From Candidatus Thorarchaeota archaeon (GTDB taxonomy: Archaea; Asgardarchaeota; Thorarchaeia; Thorarchaeales; Thorarchaeaceae), in the NCBI GenBank assembly GCA_016841005.1, contig JAEORG010000039.1:1-21990 (forward strand): DNA of 21,990 nucleotides, given 5' to 3'. The notes below the pieces were generated by a model. That model worked only from the letters and a program-made list of their open reading frames with translations, searched no databases and was not told where the DNA came from. This document shows, one piece after another, positions 15,255-21,990 of this stretch (positions are counted from its first letter, which is position 1; the number at the start of each line of letters is the position of its first letter). The position numbers and the translations under genes were made by a program.

Positions 15255-16628
15255 TTGAGCAACTTAAGATTGCCCCCTATCAAAGTTACCCAGGATGAGC
15301 GTTCCATGAAAGTTAGAATGAAAGTTGAAGAAAGATGGCTTTCAGTGGAACGTAAAAGTATGATTAAAATGAGGAAGGACTATGAAACTTGGGAATCTGA
15401 AACTTTGAAGAGGGCTAAACAGGCAAAAGACTTGCGTTCATTACGAGAAGTATTCTATGAGATGGGTGATCGATGGGAATGGAATCAGACAACTGGCGCA
15501 TGGTTGGAGTCAGGGAGCCCATTGGATACTGTTGGGTTCATCCTGCGAATGCCAGGATTCCATCCGTGTAAAGAGAGATACATCGTTTATGGAGTAATGG
15601 CATATAGTAAGGGCTTCACAGATCAATTCGACCACCTTGGTGATAAAGAACGCATCATTATTGAGAGAGATACAGAAACAGGAAAGATGGTCTGCTGGAG
15701 CACAACGGGCCATGGAGCAATGGACCTTATTCCAACAGATGTTAGTAGGTTTAAGTCTGTTGAGGAAATTCTATCTAATTGTTACTTGATTGCTCAACCT
15801 GGAGATCATGCATTACGCCTTGAAGTCCCAGAAGGCAAAAGGGCACGTTGGGATATCACTCAACGGATGTGGGAAATGGCAACTGGCGGAGTTTCATACG
15901 AAGCAAAAGAAGCAAGTATGCTGAGCGCGGATGAGATTGAGAGAAAACTAGATTTCAGATTTTATCGATTCGCTCAAGCAGTTATTGAATTGGAGAGGAT
16001 TTGGAAGGGTCTTCAACTTGGGACTCTTGGAGAAGCAGTGGAAGCTGTTCTGGATAAGATTCCTGACCACATAGAGAAAAAGAACCAGCGAGTGTTGAAA
16101 GTTATAGAAGGCTTATTACATCTCTTATGGTTCAAACCTCCAATACGTTGCCTAGAACCAGCTCGGAAAATATACGAAGATTTGAAACATGAACCCACAC
16201 CAACTAAGGTTGAAAGGACAATTGTGTCTTATGTTGGTGAACTTGTTTACAGTCTCAATGATATAATAGAGAAAGCAAAGTACATCAAATGGAAAAGCGT
16301 GATGGACAAGAAAGCATTCAGCGAGAGCGATGCATTTGAAGGCCTGGAACTTTCAACAATGGCAAAGGAAGCTTTTGCGGTGGCTTTAGAAGATATACTT
16401 CAAGAACATACCTTAGCATATATTGGATACCCTGAGAGGGGAACGATGAAAGATAAAATGATGAGGATTGCGTTTGGAATAGTAATTCTTCCACTTAGAC
16501 TAGTTTCATCATTTACGAAATCAGTTATTGCCAAAATCCCATTTCCAAAAAAGACAAACAAGGATGTTGAATCGACAGAAGATCATTCAGATTTAGAATC
16601 TACTTCAAATGGAGAGGTAAACACCTGA
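15255..16628 (+). CDS. Protein of unknown function, 457 residues
   Basis: Not recognised. The N-terminal 60 residues are highly charged and helical. The middle (about 70-210) is mixed, with aromatic-rich stretches (GDRWEWNQTTGAW, IVYGVMAYSKGF, CWSTTGHG). From about 225 to 400 it is mostly helical. A hydrophobic, amphipathic stretch near 400-425 (IAFGIVILPLRLVSSF) could touch the membrane, and the tail is acidic and flexible. The start is unsure: TTG at 15255 (the longest) has no SD, while ATG at 15306 has GGATGAG upstream and may be the true one. Its last 46 bases overlap the opposite HAD gene, which suggests one annotation may be too long or that the genes truly overlap. Confidence 0.7.
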   Translation: MSNLRLPPIKVTQDERSMKVRMKVEERWLSVERKSMIKMRKDYETWESETLKRAKQAKDLRSLREVFYEMGDRWEWNQTTGAWLESGSPLDTVGFILRMPGFHPCKERYIVYGVMAYSKGFTDQFDHLGDKERIIIERDTETGKMVCWSTTGHGAMDLIPTDVSRFKSVEEILSNCYLIAQPGDHALRLEVPEGKRARWDITQRMWEMATGGVSYEAKEASMLSADEIERKLDFRFYRFAQAVIELERIWKGLQLGTLGEAVEAVLDKIPDHIEKKNQRVLKVIEGLLHLLWFKPPIRCLEPARKIYEDLKHEPTPTKVERTIVSYVGELVYSLNDIIEKAKYIKWKSVMDKKAFSESDAFEGLELSTMAKEAFAVALEDILQEHTLAYIGYPERGTMKDKMMRIAFGIVILPLRLVSSFTKSVIAKIPFPKKTNKDVESTEDHSDLESTSNGEVNT

Positions 16629-17329
16629 AGGAGATCAGATGCATTCTCAAGTACCAATGTCCCCTGAGGTGCTTTCGGACTCTCATTTGGATTTGCCCAG
16701 GTTAAGAGGATAGGCATCATCTCACATCTGATTGCAGCTTCAATGTCAGCATTAACATAATTACCCACGAATGCACAAAGCCTAGGGTTCACACCAAGTT
16801 CTTTTGATGCATTCAGTAATGTGTATGGACTTGGTTTTGAATAACCAATTACACCGCCCCATTGCACTGTCGCGAACAAATCACGAATACCCATTCTCTC
16901 TATAAATGGTTCAGGGTTCGATGTCCGTCTTGTGCAAATCCCCAAAAGATATCCCCTCCTATGCAGCTCTCGAACAGTAAGTAATGCATCGTCAGTGAAC
17001 CGTTCAATGGGAGTCTTTTGAAATTCATTTTCGATTTTGATGATGATGTCATCAGTTAGATTTTTGATTCCAAGGTATTCAAAGAGAAGTCTATCAACGA
17101 ATACCCACTCCTCAGGTTCATCCCCCCAATGAGGGTCTACATCATTCTCCAGCTGATATTGATGTATTATAGAATCTGCAGTTTTCATTGCTTCCCAAAT
17201 CGTTCCATCGTCTAAGTGACTGATATCAACACCATTCTTTATTGAAACTCTACGCCATAGTTTTGGAATTTCCTCAATAAGTTCAGTCAGAGTATGATGT
17301 AAATCAAATAGGATAGCTGAAATTTGCAT
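16583..17329 (-). CDS. HAD-superfamily hydrolase with altered motifs
   Basis: A 248-residue protein with the HAD fold: motif I AILFDLHHTLTE (nucleophile Asp9), an alpha-helical cap (about 20-105), motif II GICTRRTS (Thr133), motif III SKPSP (Lys165), and motif IV FVGNYVNADIEAA (Asp195). Two residues differ from the usual pattern. The second Asp of motif I (DxDxT) is His (DLHHT), and the Gly-Asp of motif IV is Gly-Asn. The nucleophile, Thr, Lys and last Asp remain, so activity as a phosphatase is possible but the acid/base step would change. The cap looks like class C1, as in REG-2 or phosphoglycolate phosphatase. The ATG at 17329 is the clear start. The substrate is not readable. Confidence 0.85.
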   Translation of the reverse strand: MQISAILFDLHHTLTELIEEIPKLWRRVSIKNGVDISHLDDGTIWEAMKTADSIIHQYQLENDVDPHWGDEPEEWVFVDRLLFEYLGIKNLTDDIIIKIENEFQKTPIERFTDDALLTVRELHRRGYLLGICTRRTSNPEPFIERMGIRDLFATVQWGGVIGYSKPSPYTLLNASKELGVNPRLCAFVGNYVNADIEAAIRCEMMPILLTWANPNESPKAPQGTLVLENASDLLQVFTSPFEVDSKSE

Positions 17330-17408
17330 GGTTGAAATTCATCCTGTGTAATTGTACCAAGTCGATACCTTCAAGAACGTTTGATAGTCGCACCTTGTAG
17401 GTTTCGGG

Positions 17409-18614
17409 ATGTTAAACACCATGAATAATATTGCTATACTCGGAAATGGCGTAGCTGCAGTTACTGCAATCAGAGAACTCAGACGTCTGGATGACCAAGT
17501 TCCTATCGATGTCTTTAGTGATGAGAAACATGCTTACTATCCTAAACCAAAACTCATCGACTTCATCCGAGGAGACCTTGATGAGAAACAAGTAATTCAA
17601 TATGATAGAGATTGGTATGAGAAGAAGGGGGTAAATCTACGACTTGATGAACCAGTTCAAGATATAATCCCCGCATCAAGAAGCGTGCTTACCCAGAAAG
17701 GCACCTATATCGGATATGATAGAATTCTAATGGCTGTTGGGAGTCATCCATTTGTACCTCCAATTCATGGAACTGAAAAGAAGAACGTGCATGTATTACG
17801 GACACTAGACGATGCAAAAGATATCAAAGAAGCTGTGAAAGGTACTGGACGAGAAATAATTATTGGCGGTGGAATTCTGGGCATTGAACTTGCTGCCGCA
17901 ATAAAAGCAGATGGTGGTGAGCCAATTGTCATTAACAATATCGGAACACTCTTACCAACTCAGTTAGATCAAGGCGCAAGTAATATCCTGATGTCAACAC
18001 TCCAGAAAATGGGGATAACAGTTCTAACAGGCTTCATGTGTAAACAAGTTCAAGGTCATGAAGTTGCTACAGGTATCATTTCAGACAAAGGAGACAAAGT
18101 GAAGGGAGACCTTGTTGTAATTGCTGCAGGGATCCGAGCTAATACAAAGATAGCTGTTGACGCAGGGCTCGAAATTGGACCGGGAAGAGCAATCAAAGTG
18201 GATGAATATTTGCAAACATCTGAACGTGGTATATATGCCGCTGGTGATTGCATGGAATGGGAGGGAATAGTCTGGGGTATTATACCAGTCGCACTTGAAA
18301 CAGCAAAAATTGCAGCACAGAATATGCTTAATGAAGGTAGTGCCACCTACGAAGGAACTACCCCGAGTAATACTCTGCAGGTTGCAGGTATAGATCTGAC
18401 TTCAGTTGGCCTTTTCAATCCGAGATCCGCAGAATATGAATCCATCGTCATGGCAGACTCTGAAGATGGTACATACTTCAAAATTGTAACTAAAGACCAT
18501 ATTGCAGTTGGAGGAATCTCTCTTGGAAACAAGAAAGTTGCTTTCAAGATACGAAAATTGATTCGAGATAAAGTTGATATTTCGGATCAGCGACATACCA
18601 TCTTTGAGGTTTAA
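17409..18614 (+). CDS. FAD/NAD(P)-dependent oxidoreductase (rubredoxin reductase-like)
   Basis: A 401-residue flavoprotein of the pyridine-nucleotide disulfide oxidoreductase family. The FAD-binding loop is ILGNGVAAVTA (about 10-20), with Ala in place of the third Gly. The NAD(P) loop is IIIGGGILGIELA (about 150-162), and the second FAD motif is GIYAAGDCMEW (about 274-284). The YYPKPKL stretch near residue 43 and the absence of a redox Cys pair match the NADH:rubredoxin reductase and NirB N-terminal group rather than thioredoxin or lipoamide reductases. It probably passes electrons from NADH to a small acceptor such as rubredoxin. Rubrerythrin lies 2.7 kb away, which fits oxygen defence. The ATG at 17409 has AGGTT upstream; an ATG at 17421 is also possible. 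Confidence 0.85.
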   Translation: MLNTMNNIAILGNGVAAVTAIRELRRLDDQVPIDVFSDEKHAYYPKPKLIDFIRGDLDEKQVIQYDRDWYEKKGVNLRLDEPVQDIIPASRSVLTQKGTYIGYDRILMAVGSHPFVPPIHGTEKKNVHVLRTLDDAKDIKEAVKGTGREIIIGGGILGIELAAAIKADGGEPIVINNIGTLLPTQLDQGASNILMSTLQKMGITVLTGFMCKQVQGHEVATGIISDKGDKVKGDLVVIAAGIRANTKIAVDAGLEIGPGRAIKVDEYLQTSERGIYAAGDCMEWEGIVWGIIPVALETAKIAAQNMLNEGSATYEGTTPSNTLQVAGIDLTSVGLFNPRSAEYESIVMADSEDGTYFKIVTKDHIAVGGISLGNKKVAFKIRKLIRDKVDISDQRHTIFEV

Positions 18615-18616
18615 GG

Positions 18617-19906
18617 TTAGTCTATTTCATCCACTCGAGGCTGTCGTTCTTTCCCTTGTGGAGTTAGAGATATCACTCTTTGCGCAGAATCACGAAGTTC
18701 TTCCATATGAGTGACAACAATGACTTGGTCTACAATCTTCAATCCAGCTATCGCTTCTGGAAGCCACCTCCTTCTCTGTGAATCGAGTCCAGCACCAGGT
18801 TCGTCAAGACTGATTAAACCAGGAGGTGGACCAGTAACTGAGTGTTTCTGAAGAGCGGTGTTGACAGCAACCCGAAGTGCAAAATTGACACAAACATCTT
18901 CTCCGCCCGATGCAGCACTAAGGCTTACTCTATTCCCCCTTAAGTCATAGAGCGCCACTTCGTAGTCATCATCGATGATCAGATCGCTATAACGATCTCC
19001 GAAGATGCTACGGAAAATCTCTCTTGCCTCTGATCGAATGTAGGGGCGTAGTTGTACTTCAGCAATGTCAGGCACAGTTTCCAATACTTGTTTGAGGTAT
19101 TTGGCAATCTCTGATTCTTCTTTCAATTCGTCATATTCTACAGTCATCTCTGGTGAGGTTAGCTGTTTGTTGACTTCAAGGAGCGATGTTTCAACCTTAT
19201 GCAGAATATTCTGAATAGTATTAAGATCCTCACTCTTACCTGAAACCTCCACAATTCGATCAAGACTTTTCAATGCATACTCAAGCTCAGCATCCGTTGG
19301 TAGATGAGTCTTAATCGAATCCAATCTTGCCTTTGTCGCTTCAAGTAACTCTATTTGTTTTCGGAGGTCACGTAGCTCTTTCTGAACCTTGTCGCTTGTC
19401 TTATCGTAAATCCCAAGCCCCATCATATTAAACAGGTCAGTTCGCCGCGTCTTTGGAGTCATTCTTGAAAGTCTGTCAATTTCGCCCTGTCTGACGTATG
19501 TCAAAGCAGAGAATGCATGTCTGTCCATGCCAACTAGTTTGATTATCTCATCATCAACTCGTTTTGCACCTGAAGAAAACGGTTCCTTCTCAGAATCTTC
19601 AAAGAGATCTGCATTTGTTTCACCAGGATGTATTGAACGTCGTACTCTGTACATTCTGCGATTGATAGGTGCTTTGAATTCAAGTTCCACAATCGCTCTT
19701 TTTCGACCATGGCGAATTAGATCTTCAACCCGAGGAACTTTCTTCTCTTTCCTGGTGACTTGACGGAAGAGAGCAAATTCGATAGCTTCTAAGATGGATG
19801 TCTTTCCACTACCATTGGGTCCAACAATTGCAGTAGTTCCCGGAAGTATAATGAACTCTTGATCACTGAAGACTTTGAAGTCGATGAGACGCAACTTGGA
19901 GAGCAC
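18617..19906 (-). CDS. rad50: Rad50-type ATPase, about half normal size and without zinc hook
   Basis: A 429-residue Rad50, the ATPase that works with Mre11 on DNA ends. Both ATPase halves are present: Walker A GPNGSGKT (29-36), Q-loop YVRQGE (Gln140), signature SGGED (333-337), Walker B LISLDEPGAGLD (Asp368/Glu369) and switch His in VVTHMEEL (400). Between them, where archaeal Rad50 normally has several hundred residues of coiled coil and a Cys-x-x-Cys hook, only about 130 residues remain. They contain no Cys pair; the only Cys is Cys339, in the ATPase. The start is GTG at 19906: GGAGGT (19914-19919, minus strand) lies seven bases before it, inside the end of mre11, and the TTG at 19924 would contain that site. 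Its stop lies two bases from the opposite flavoprotein gene. Confidence 0.9.
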   Translation of the reverse strand: MLSKLRLIDFKVFSDQEFIILPGTTAIVGPNGSGKTSILEAIEFALFRQVTRKEKKVPRVEDLIRHGRKRAIVELEFKAPINRRMYRVRRSIHPGETNADLFEDSEKEPFSSGAKRVDDEIIKLVGMDRHAFSALTYVRQGEIDRLSRMTPKTRRTDLFNMMGLGIYDKTSDKVQKELRDLRKQIELLEATKARLDSIKTHLPTDAELEYALKSLDRIVEVSGKSEDLNTIQNILHKVETSLLEVNKQLTSPEMTVEYDELKEESEIAKYLKQVLETVPDIAEVQLRPYIRSEAREIFRSIFGDRYSDLIIDDDYEVALYDLRGNRVSLSAASGGEDVCVNFALRVAVNTALQKHSVTGPPPGLISLDEPGAGLDSQRRRWLPEAIAGLKIVDQVIVVTHMEELRDSAQRVISLTPQGKERQPRVDEID

Positions 19907-19907
19907 T

Positions 19908-20984
19908 CTAAGGACCTCCTTCAACCTTTCTTAGTTGTTCCAATATCTTATCCGTACCTGAATACTTGTGGTAGTCAAGATATTCCTTCAGAGATGTTTC
20001 TACGTTGAGAGGCTCTGTTAATTCAATTGGAGCTGGTTCTGCAACCTGCCAATTTGGTTCTATATGGAGGAACAATGGTTTCAACCGTTTCTCACCATAG
20101 TGAATTAGACTTGTCCGTTCAATTCCCCTTTCAGTTTCTGGGCTAACGATACCATTCACGTTCATGATGATTATTGATTGACTCTTTTTCTTAGGTGATA
20201 AACCACCTAACCAGCTTCGCATCGCTTCGTTCGCTTCTTTTGAATCCATACCAGTAATATCAAGTCCAGTATGGAACTTAAACTCCCGAACATCATTCAA
20301 TTTCTCGGTATGAAATTCAACACCATTTACATCAATATCTACAATGATTAATTTCCGAGTGCCACTCATTTCTCTCTTCCAATCAACGATACATGTAGAT
20401 CCTGGTCGACCCACAGAATTTTCTTCATCGAGTCTGAAATTATGCGCATGACCACAACCAACATAATCATACCTTGCTGGTAATTCTTCATATTGACCTG
20501 GAACATGATGACAGAAGAGCAGTGTTATGTCACCTGTAGATGTCATCGAGTTAAGATAACTTTCAAATTTCTTTTCCCTTGTCCACGAAACCAAGTGCAT
20601 CCGAACTGTCTTTCCATCAACATCAAGAGACATCTCCCGAATGTCTGTTTCTCCAGTTGATATCAATAGTCCTGCATTCTCTAACATCCAAACTGGACTC
20701 TGAGCATGTCTGTACCCGTAAGGAATATCATGATTGCCTTGTAATATGACGACGGGGACTTTCTCCTTGAGGCCTTTAAGGAGGTCGACTACAAAATTTG
20801 TATCGTCAGGCATTGGAAAAGGGGAGTGGAATAAATCTCCAGTATGAACCAAGATATCCGGAGAGCTTCTCATCGCCATATCTATTGCTTTTGCAAGACA
20901 TTTTCTGGCATCTTCCCTTCGCTCAATCAACTGAAAGAGAGATGATCCAAGATGTGAATCTGATAGGTGAGCAATTCTAACCAT
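19908..20984 (-). CDS. mre11: Mre11 DNA double-strand break nuclease
   Basis: A 358-residue Mre11 (SbcD-like) metallophosphoesterase. All motifs are present in order: Asp9-x-His11 in SDSHLG, HTGDLF (about 47-52), QGNHDIPYG (about 82-90), the His pair in FCHHVPG (about 157-163), and GCGHAH (about 176-181). A cap domain of about 90 residues follows. The last part (LKEYLDYHKYSGTDKILEQL) is helical and suits the Rad50-binding motif. The ATG at 20984 is chosen because the protein then begins MVRIAHLSDSH, as in the family, and GAGGG lies just upstream; an ATG at 21044 adds twenty unrelated residues. Its TAG is one base from the GTG of rad50, so the two are co-transcribed. The motifs suggest a normal nuclease. 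Confidence 0.93.
   Translation of the reverse strand: MVRIAHLSDSHLGSSLFQLIERREDARKCLAKAIDMAMRSSPDILVHTGDLFHSPFPMPDDTNFVVDLLKGLKEKVPVVILQGNHDIPYGYRHAQSPVWMLENAGLLISTGETDIREMSLDVDGKTVRMHLVSWTREKKFESYLNSMTSTGDITLLFCHHVPGQYEELPARYDYVGCGHAHNFRLDEENSVGRPGSTCIVDWKREMSGTRKLIIVDIDVNGVEFHTEKLNDVREFKFHTGLDITGMDSKEANEAMRSWLGGLSPKKKSQSIIIMNVNGIVSPETERGIERTSLIHYGEKRLKPLFLHIEPNWQVAEPAPIELTEPLNVETSLKEYLDYHKYSGTDKILEQLRKVEGGP
19914..19919 (-). promoter_or_regulatory. Shine-Dalgarno site deciding the rad50 start
   Basis: GGAGGT on the minus strand lies within the last codons of mre11 and seven bases before the GTG of rad50, suggesting translational coupling. Confidence 0.65.
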
Positions 20985-21174
20985 TTCGCCCTCATCCTCC
21001 AGTGAAGGATGTAAAGATGATTGGATTAAGTCCGGTACTAGCATTCAGACTATTTGAATTGTCGTGTCAATCAGGTACCAACTCAGTTTGAGATTGTGTA
21101 TAATTCTTGTTTTTCCTTGCTATCTTCATTGGCATTTGTTTAACATATCGTATTTCAGAATTTTGTGCTAAAGC

Positions 21175-21202
21175 AACCTTTTTAGTCAATAGACTGAAGG
21201 TT
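21175..21202 (+). promoter_or_regulatory. Imperfect inverted repeat upstream of rubrerythrin
   Basis: AACCT (21175-21179) and AGGTT (21198-21202) flank AGTC-AATA-GACT. A possible TATA box (TTTTTAGT, 21179-21186) lies within its left half, so a protein bound here could control transcription. The role is inferred. Confidence 0.35.
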
Positions 21203-21223
21203 TACGCAGTTGTTCAACGTAGG

Positions 21224-21243
21224 ATGCAATAATATAGTTGCAT
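21224..21243 (+). promoter_or_regulatory. Perfect palindrome just upstream of rubrerythrin
   Basis: ATGCAA (21224-21229) and TTGCAT (21238-21243) form a perfect inverted repeat around an eight-base AT-rich centre, 25 bases before the start codon. It looks like an operator site. Confidence 0.45.
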
Positions 21244-21255
21244 ACTAGGAATGAC

Positions 21256-21260
21256 GGAGG
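21256..21260 (+). promoter_or_regulatory. Shine-Dalgarno site deciding the rubrerythrin start
   Basis: GGAGG lies eight bases before the ATG at 21269. An earlier ATG at 21251 is in frame, but the site lies after it and serves the later codon. Confidence 0.7.
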
Positions 21261-21268
21261 AAAGAGAA

Positions 21269-21856
21269 ATGAATCTCAAGGGTACAAAGACCGAGAAGAA
21301 TCTACTAACTTCTTTTGCTGGAGAGTCGCAAGCAAGAAATAGATATACTATGGCTGCCAAGACTGCCAAGAAAGAAGGTTATGCCCATATTGCATCAGTA
21401 TTTTTGGAAACTGCTGGTCATGAATTGGAGCATGCGAAACGGTTCTTCAAATATCTAAAAGAAGGAGGAGCAACTGAAGTCCTAAAAGTTGAGTGGGATT
21501 TTCCAACATCGGGTTCTTATGAAACAACCGAGGAAATTCTCAGACATGCTGCTGCTGGTGAAAAATTCGAATATACAGAGATGTATCCAGGATATGCAGT
21601 CACTGCTGAAGAAGAAGGATTCCCGAAAATCGCTCATCAATGGAGGATGATTGCACATGCTGAATCTTGGCATCACAGACGCTATCTAGCCCTTGCAGAC
21701 CAAATCGCTGATGGTTCAATCTTTAAGAAGAAAGAGAAGGTTCAGTGGCGCTGTGAGAACTGTGGCTATATTCACGAAGGGGAGCATCCACCTGAGATAT
21801 GCCCTGCTTGTCAACATGATAAAGGATACTTCATGTTATATAACGACGAGTATTAG
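21269..21856 (+). CDS. rbr: Rubrerythrin
   Basis: A 195-residue rubrerythrin, a di-iron peroxidase that reduces hydrogen peroxide using electrons from its rubredoxin-like part. The four-helix domain (1 to about 145) carries the ligand set: Glu19 in AGESQA, Glu52-x-x-His55 in HELEH, Glu98-x-x-Glu101 in GEKFE, and Glu132-x-x-His135 in AESWH. The C-terminal rubredoxin-like domain has Cys162-x-x-Cys165 in RCENCG and Cys178-x-x-Cys181 in CPACQ. The start MNLKGTKTEKNLL is the standard family start, and the SD at 21256-21260 supports it. Length is normal. The flavoprotein at 17409-18614 could supply electrons. A strong hairpin follows the stop codon. Confidence 0.95.
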   Translation: MNLKGTKTEKNLLTSFAGESQARNRYTMAAKTAKKEGYAHIASVFLETAGHELEHAKRFFKYLKEGGATEVLKVEWDFPTSGSYETTEEILRHAAAGEKFEYTEMYPGYAVTAEEEGFPKIAHQWRMIAHAESWHHRRYLALADQIADGSIFKKKEKVQWRCENCGYIHEGEHPPEICPACQHDKGYFMLYNDEY

Positions 21857-21869
21857 ACAACATTCGTTT

Positions 21870-21897
21870 TGCCTTGGTTCTAACTAGAATCAAGGCA
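21870..21897 (+). terminator. Rubrerythrin terminator hairpin
   Basis: TGCCTTGGTTCTA (21870-21882) and TAGAATCAAGGCA (21885-21897) pair along thirteen bases with a single G-U. The hairpin is followed by a U-rich tract (CTTCTTTTTATA), fourteen bases past the stop codon. Confidence 0.7.
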
Positions 21898-21931
21898 CAT
21901 CTTCTTTTTATAGAAAAATCAAGAGGGAGAA

Positions 21932-21990
21932 ATGATGGGCCAGTTGGCGGTACGTCGTGTTGGATGGGGGGCGTTTGTGGCGGGTTGTTG
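21932..21990 (+). CDS. Possible 5' end of another gene, cut by the window edge
   Basis: An ATG-ATG pair at 21932/21935 follows GAGGGAG at SD distance and opens a frame of nineteen full codons to the window end. The encoded piece (MMGQLAVRRVGWGAFVAG) resembles the start of a membrane-bound protein, but it is too short to identify. The DNA here is much richer in G than the rest, so an end-of-contig artefact is possible. Confidence 0.3.
   Translation, partial: MMGQLAVRRVGWGAFVAGC

Noticed and set aside
16900..16930. A tRNA T-arm-like GGTTC stretch
   Set aside because: No matching acceptor or anticodon stems surround it, and it lies inside the HAD coding region.
18056..18547. Two antisense frames within the flavoprotein gene
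   Set aside because: They overlap the second nucleotide-binding part of an intact enzyme and show Pro/Ser-rich shadow composition.
18617..19906. RecF rather than Rad50
   Set aside because: The Q-loop wording YVRQGEIDRL, the direct linkage with mre11 and the archaeal context all favour Rad50; RecF is a bacterial protein with a different middle part.

Overview
This 21,990-base window (roughly 40 % GC by eye) reads as a chromosome segment of an archaeon, most likely an Asgard archaeon and perhaps Thorarchaeia. Archaeal hallmarks are a DUF99 protein, an archaeal coiled-coil protein of the COG1340 type, an Mre11-Rad50 pair, tandem winged-helix and Lrp-type regulatory domains, TATA-like boxes upstream of starts, Shine-Dalgarno (SD) sites of the GGAGG/GAGGT kind, and common GTG/TTG starts. 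The Asgard guess rests on two Roadblock/LC7 proteins (one a tandem fusion) and a peptidase-like tail that resembles site-1 protease. It is an inference. There is no rRNA, tRNA, CRISPR array, insertion sequence or phage gene in the window. Genes are tightly packed and no gene-free stretch exceeds about 300 bases.

Layout. 1-5.1 kb: the 3' end of an extracellular subtilase-like protein, a single Roadblock protein, a DUF99 protein, an HD-domain phosphohydrolase, a membrane-anchored BMP-family solute-binding protein, a tandem Roadblock protein and a double winged-helix regulator. 5.3-9.7 kb: GlmS (amino-sugar synthesis), an unrecognised small protein, a RimK-type ATP-grasp ligase and a coiled-coil protein. 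9.7-13.1 kb: a ten-helix EamA-type permease fused to a Lrp/AsnC-type sensor domain, a free-standing copy of that sensor domain, and a two-gene ABC exporter. 13.1-16.6 kb: a gamma-carbonic-anhydrase-like protein, a stand-alone PEP-utiliser swivel domain without its catalytic histidine, and two unrecognised proteins, one of them membrane-bound. 16.6-21.9 kb: an atypical HAD hydrolase, a rubredoxin-reductase-like flavoprotein, an Mre11-Rad50 operon and rubrerythrin. A short G-rich stretch ends the window.

How the genes may work together. Mre11 and Rad50 form one operon for DNA-end processing, but this Rad50 is about half the usual size and has no zinc-hook cysteine pair. The flavoprotein and rubrerythrin on either side would suit NADH-driven peroxide detoxification, although no rubredoxin gene is visible here. 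The permease and the free sensor domain look like a transporter with built-in ligand sensing. Roadblock proteins usually serve small GTPases, none of which lies in the window. Several convergent neighbours end within a few bases of each other or overlap.

The best candidates for something undescribed are the hookless mini-Rad50 with Mre11, the permease-sensor fusion with its free sensor partner, and the catalytically dead swivel domain next to two orphan genes.
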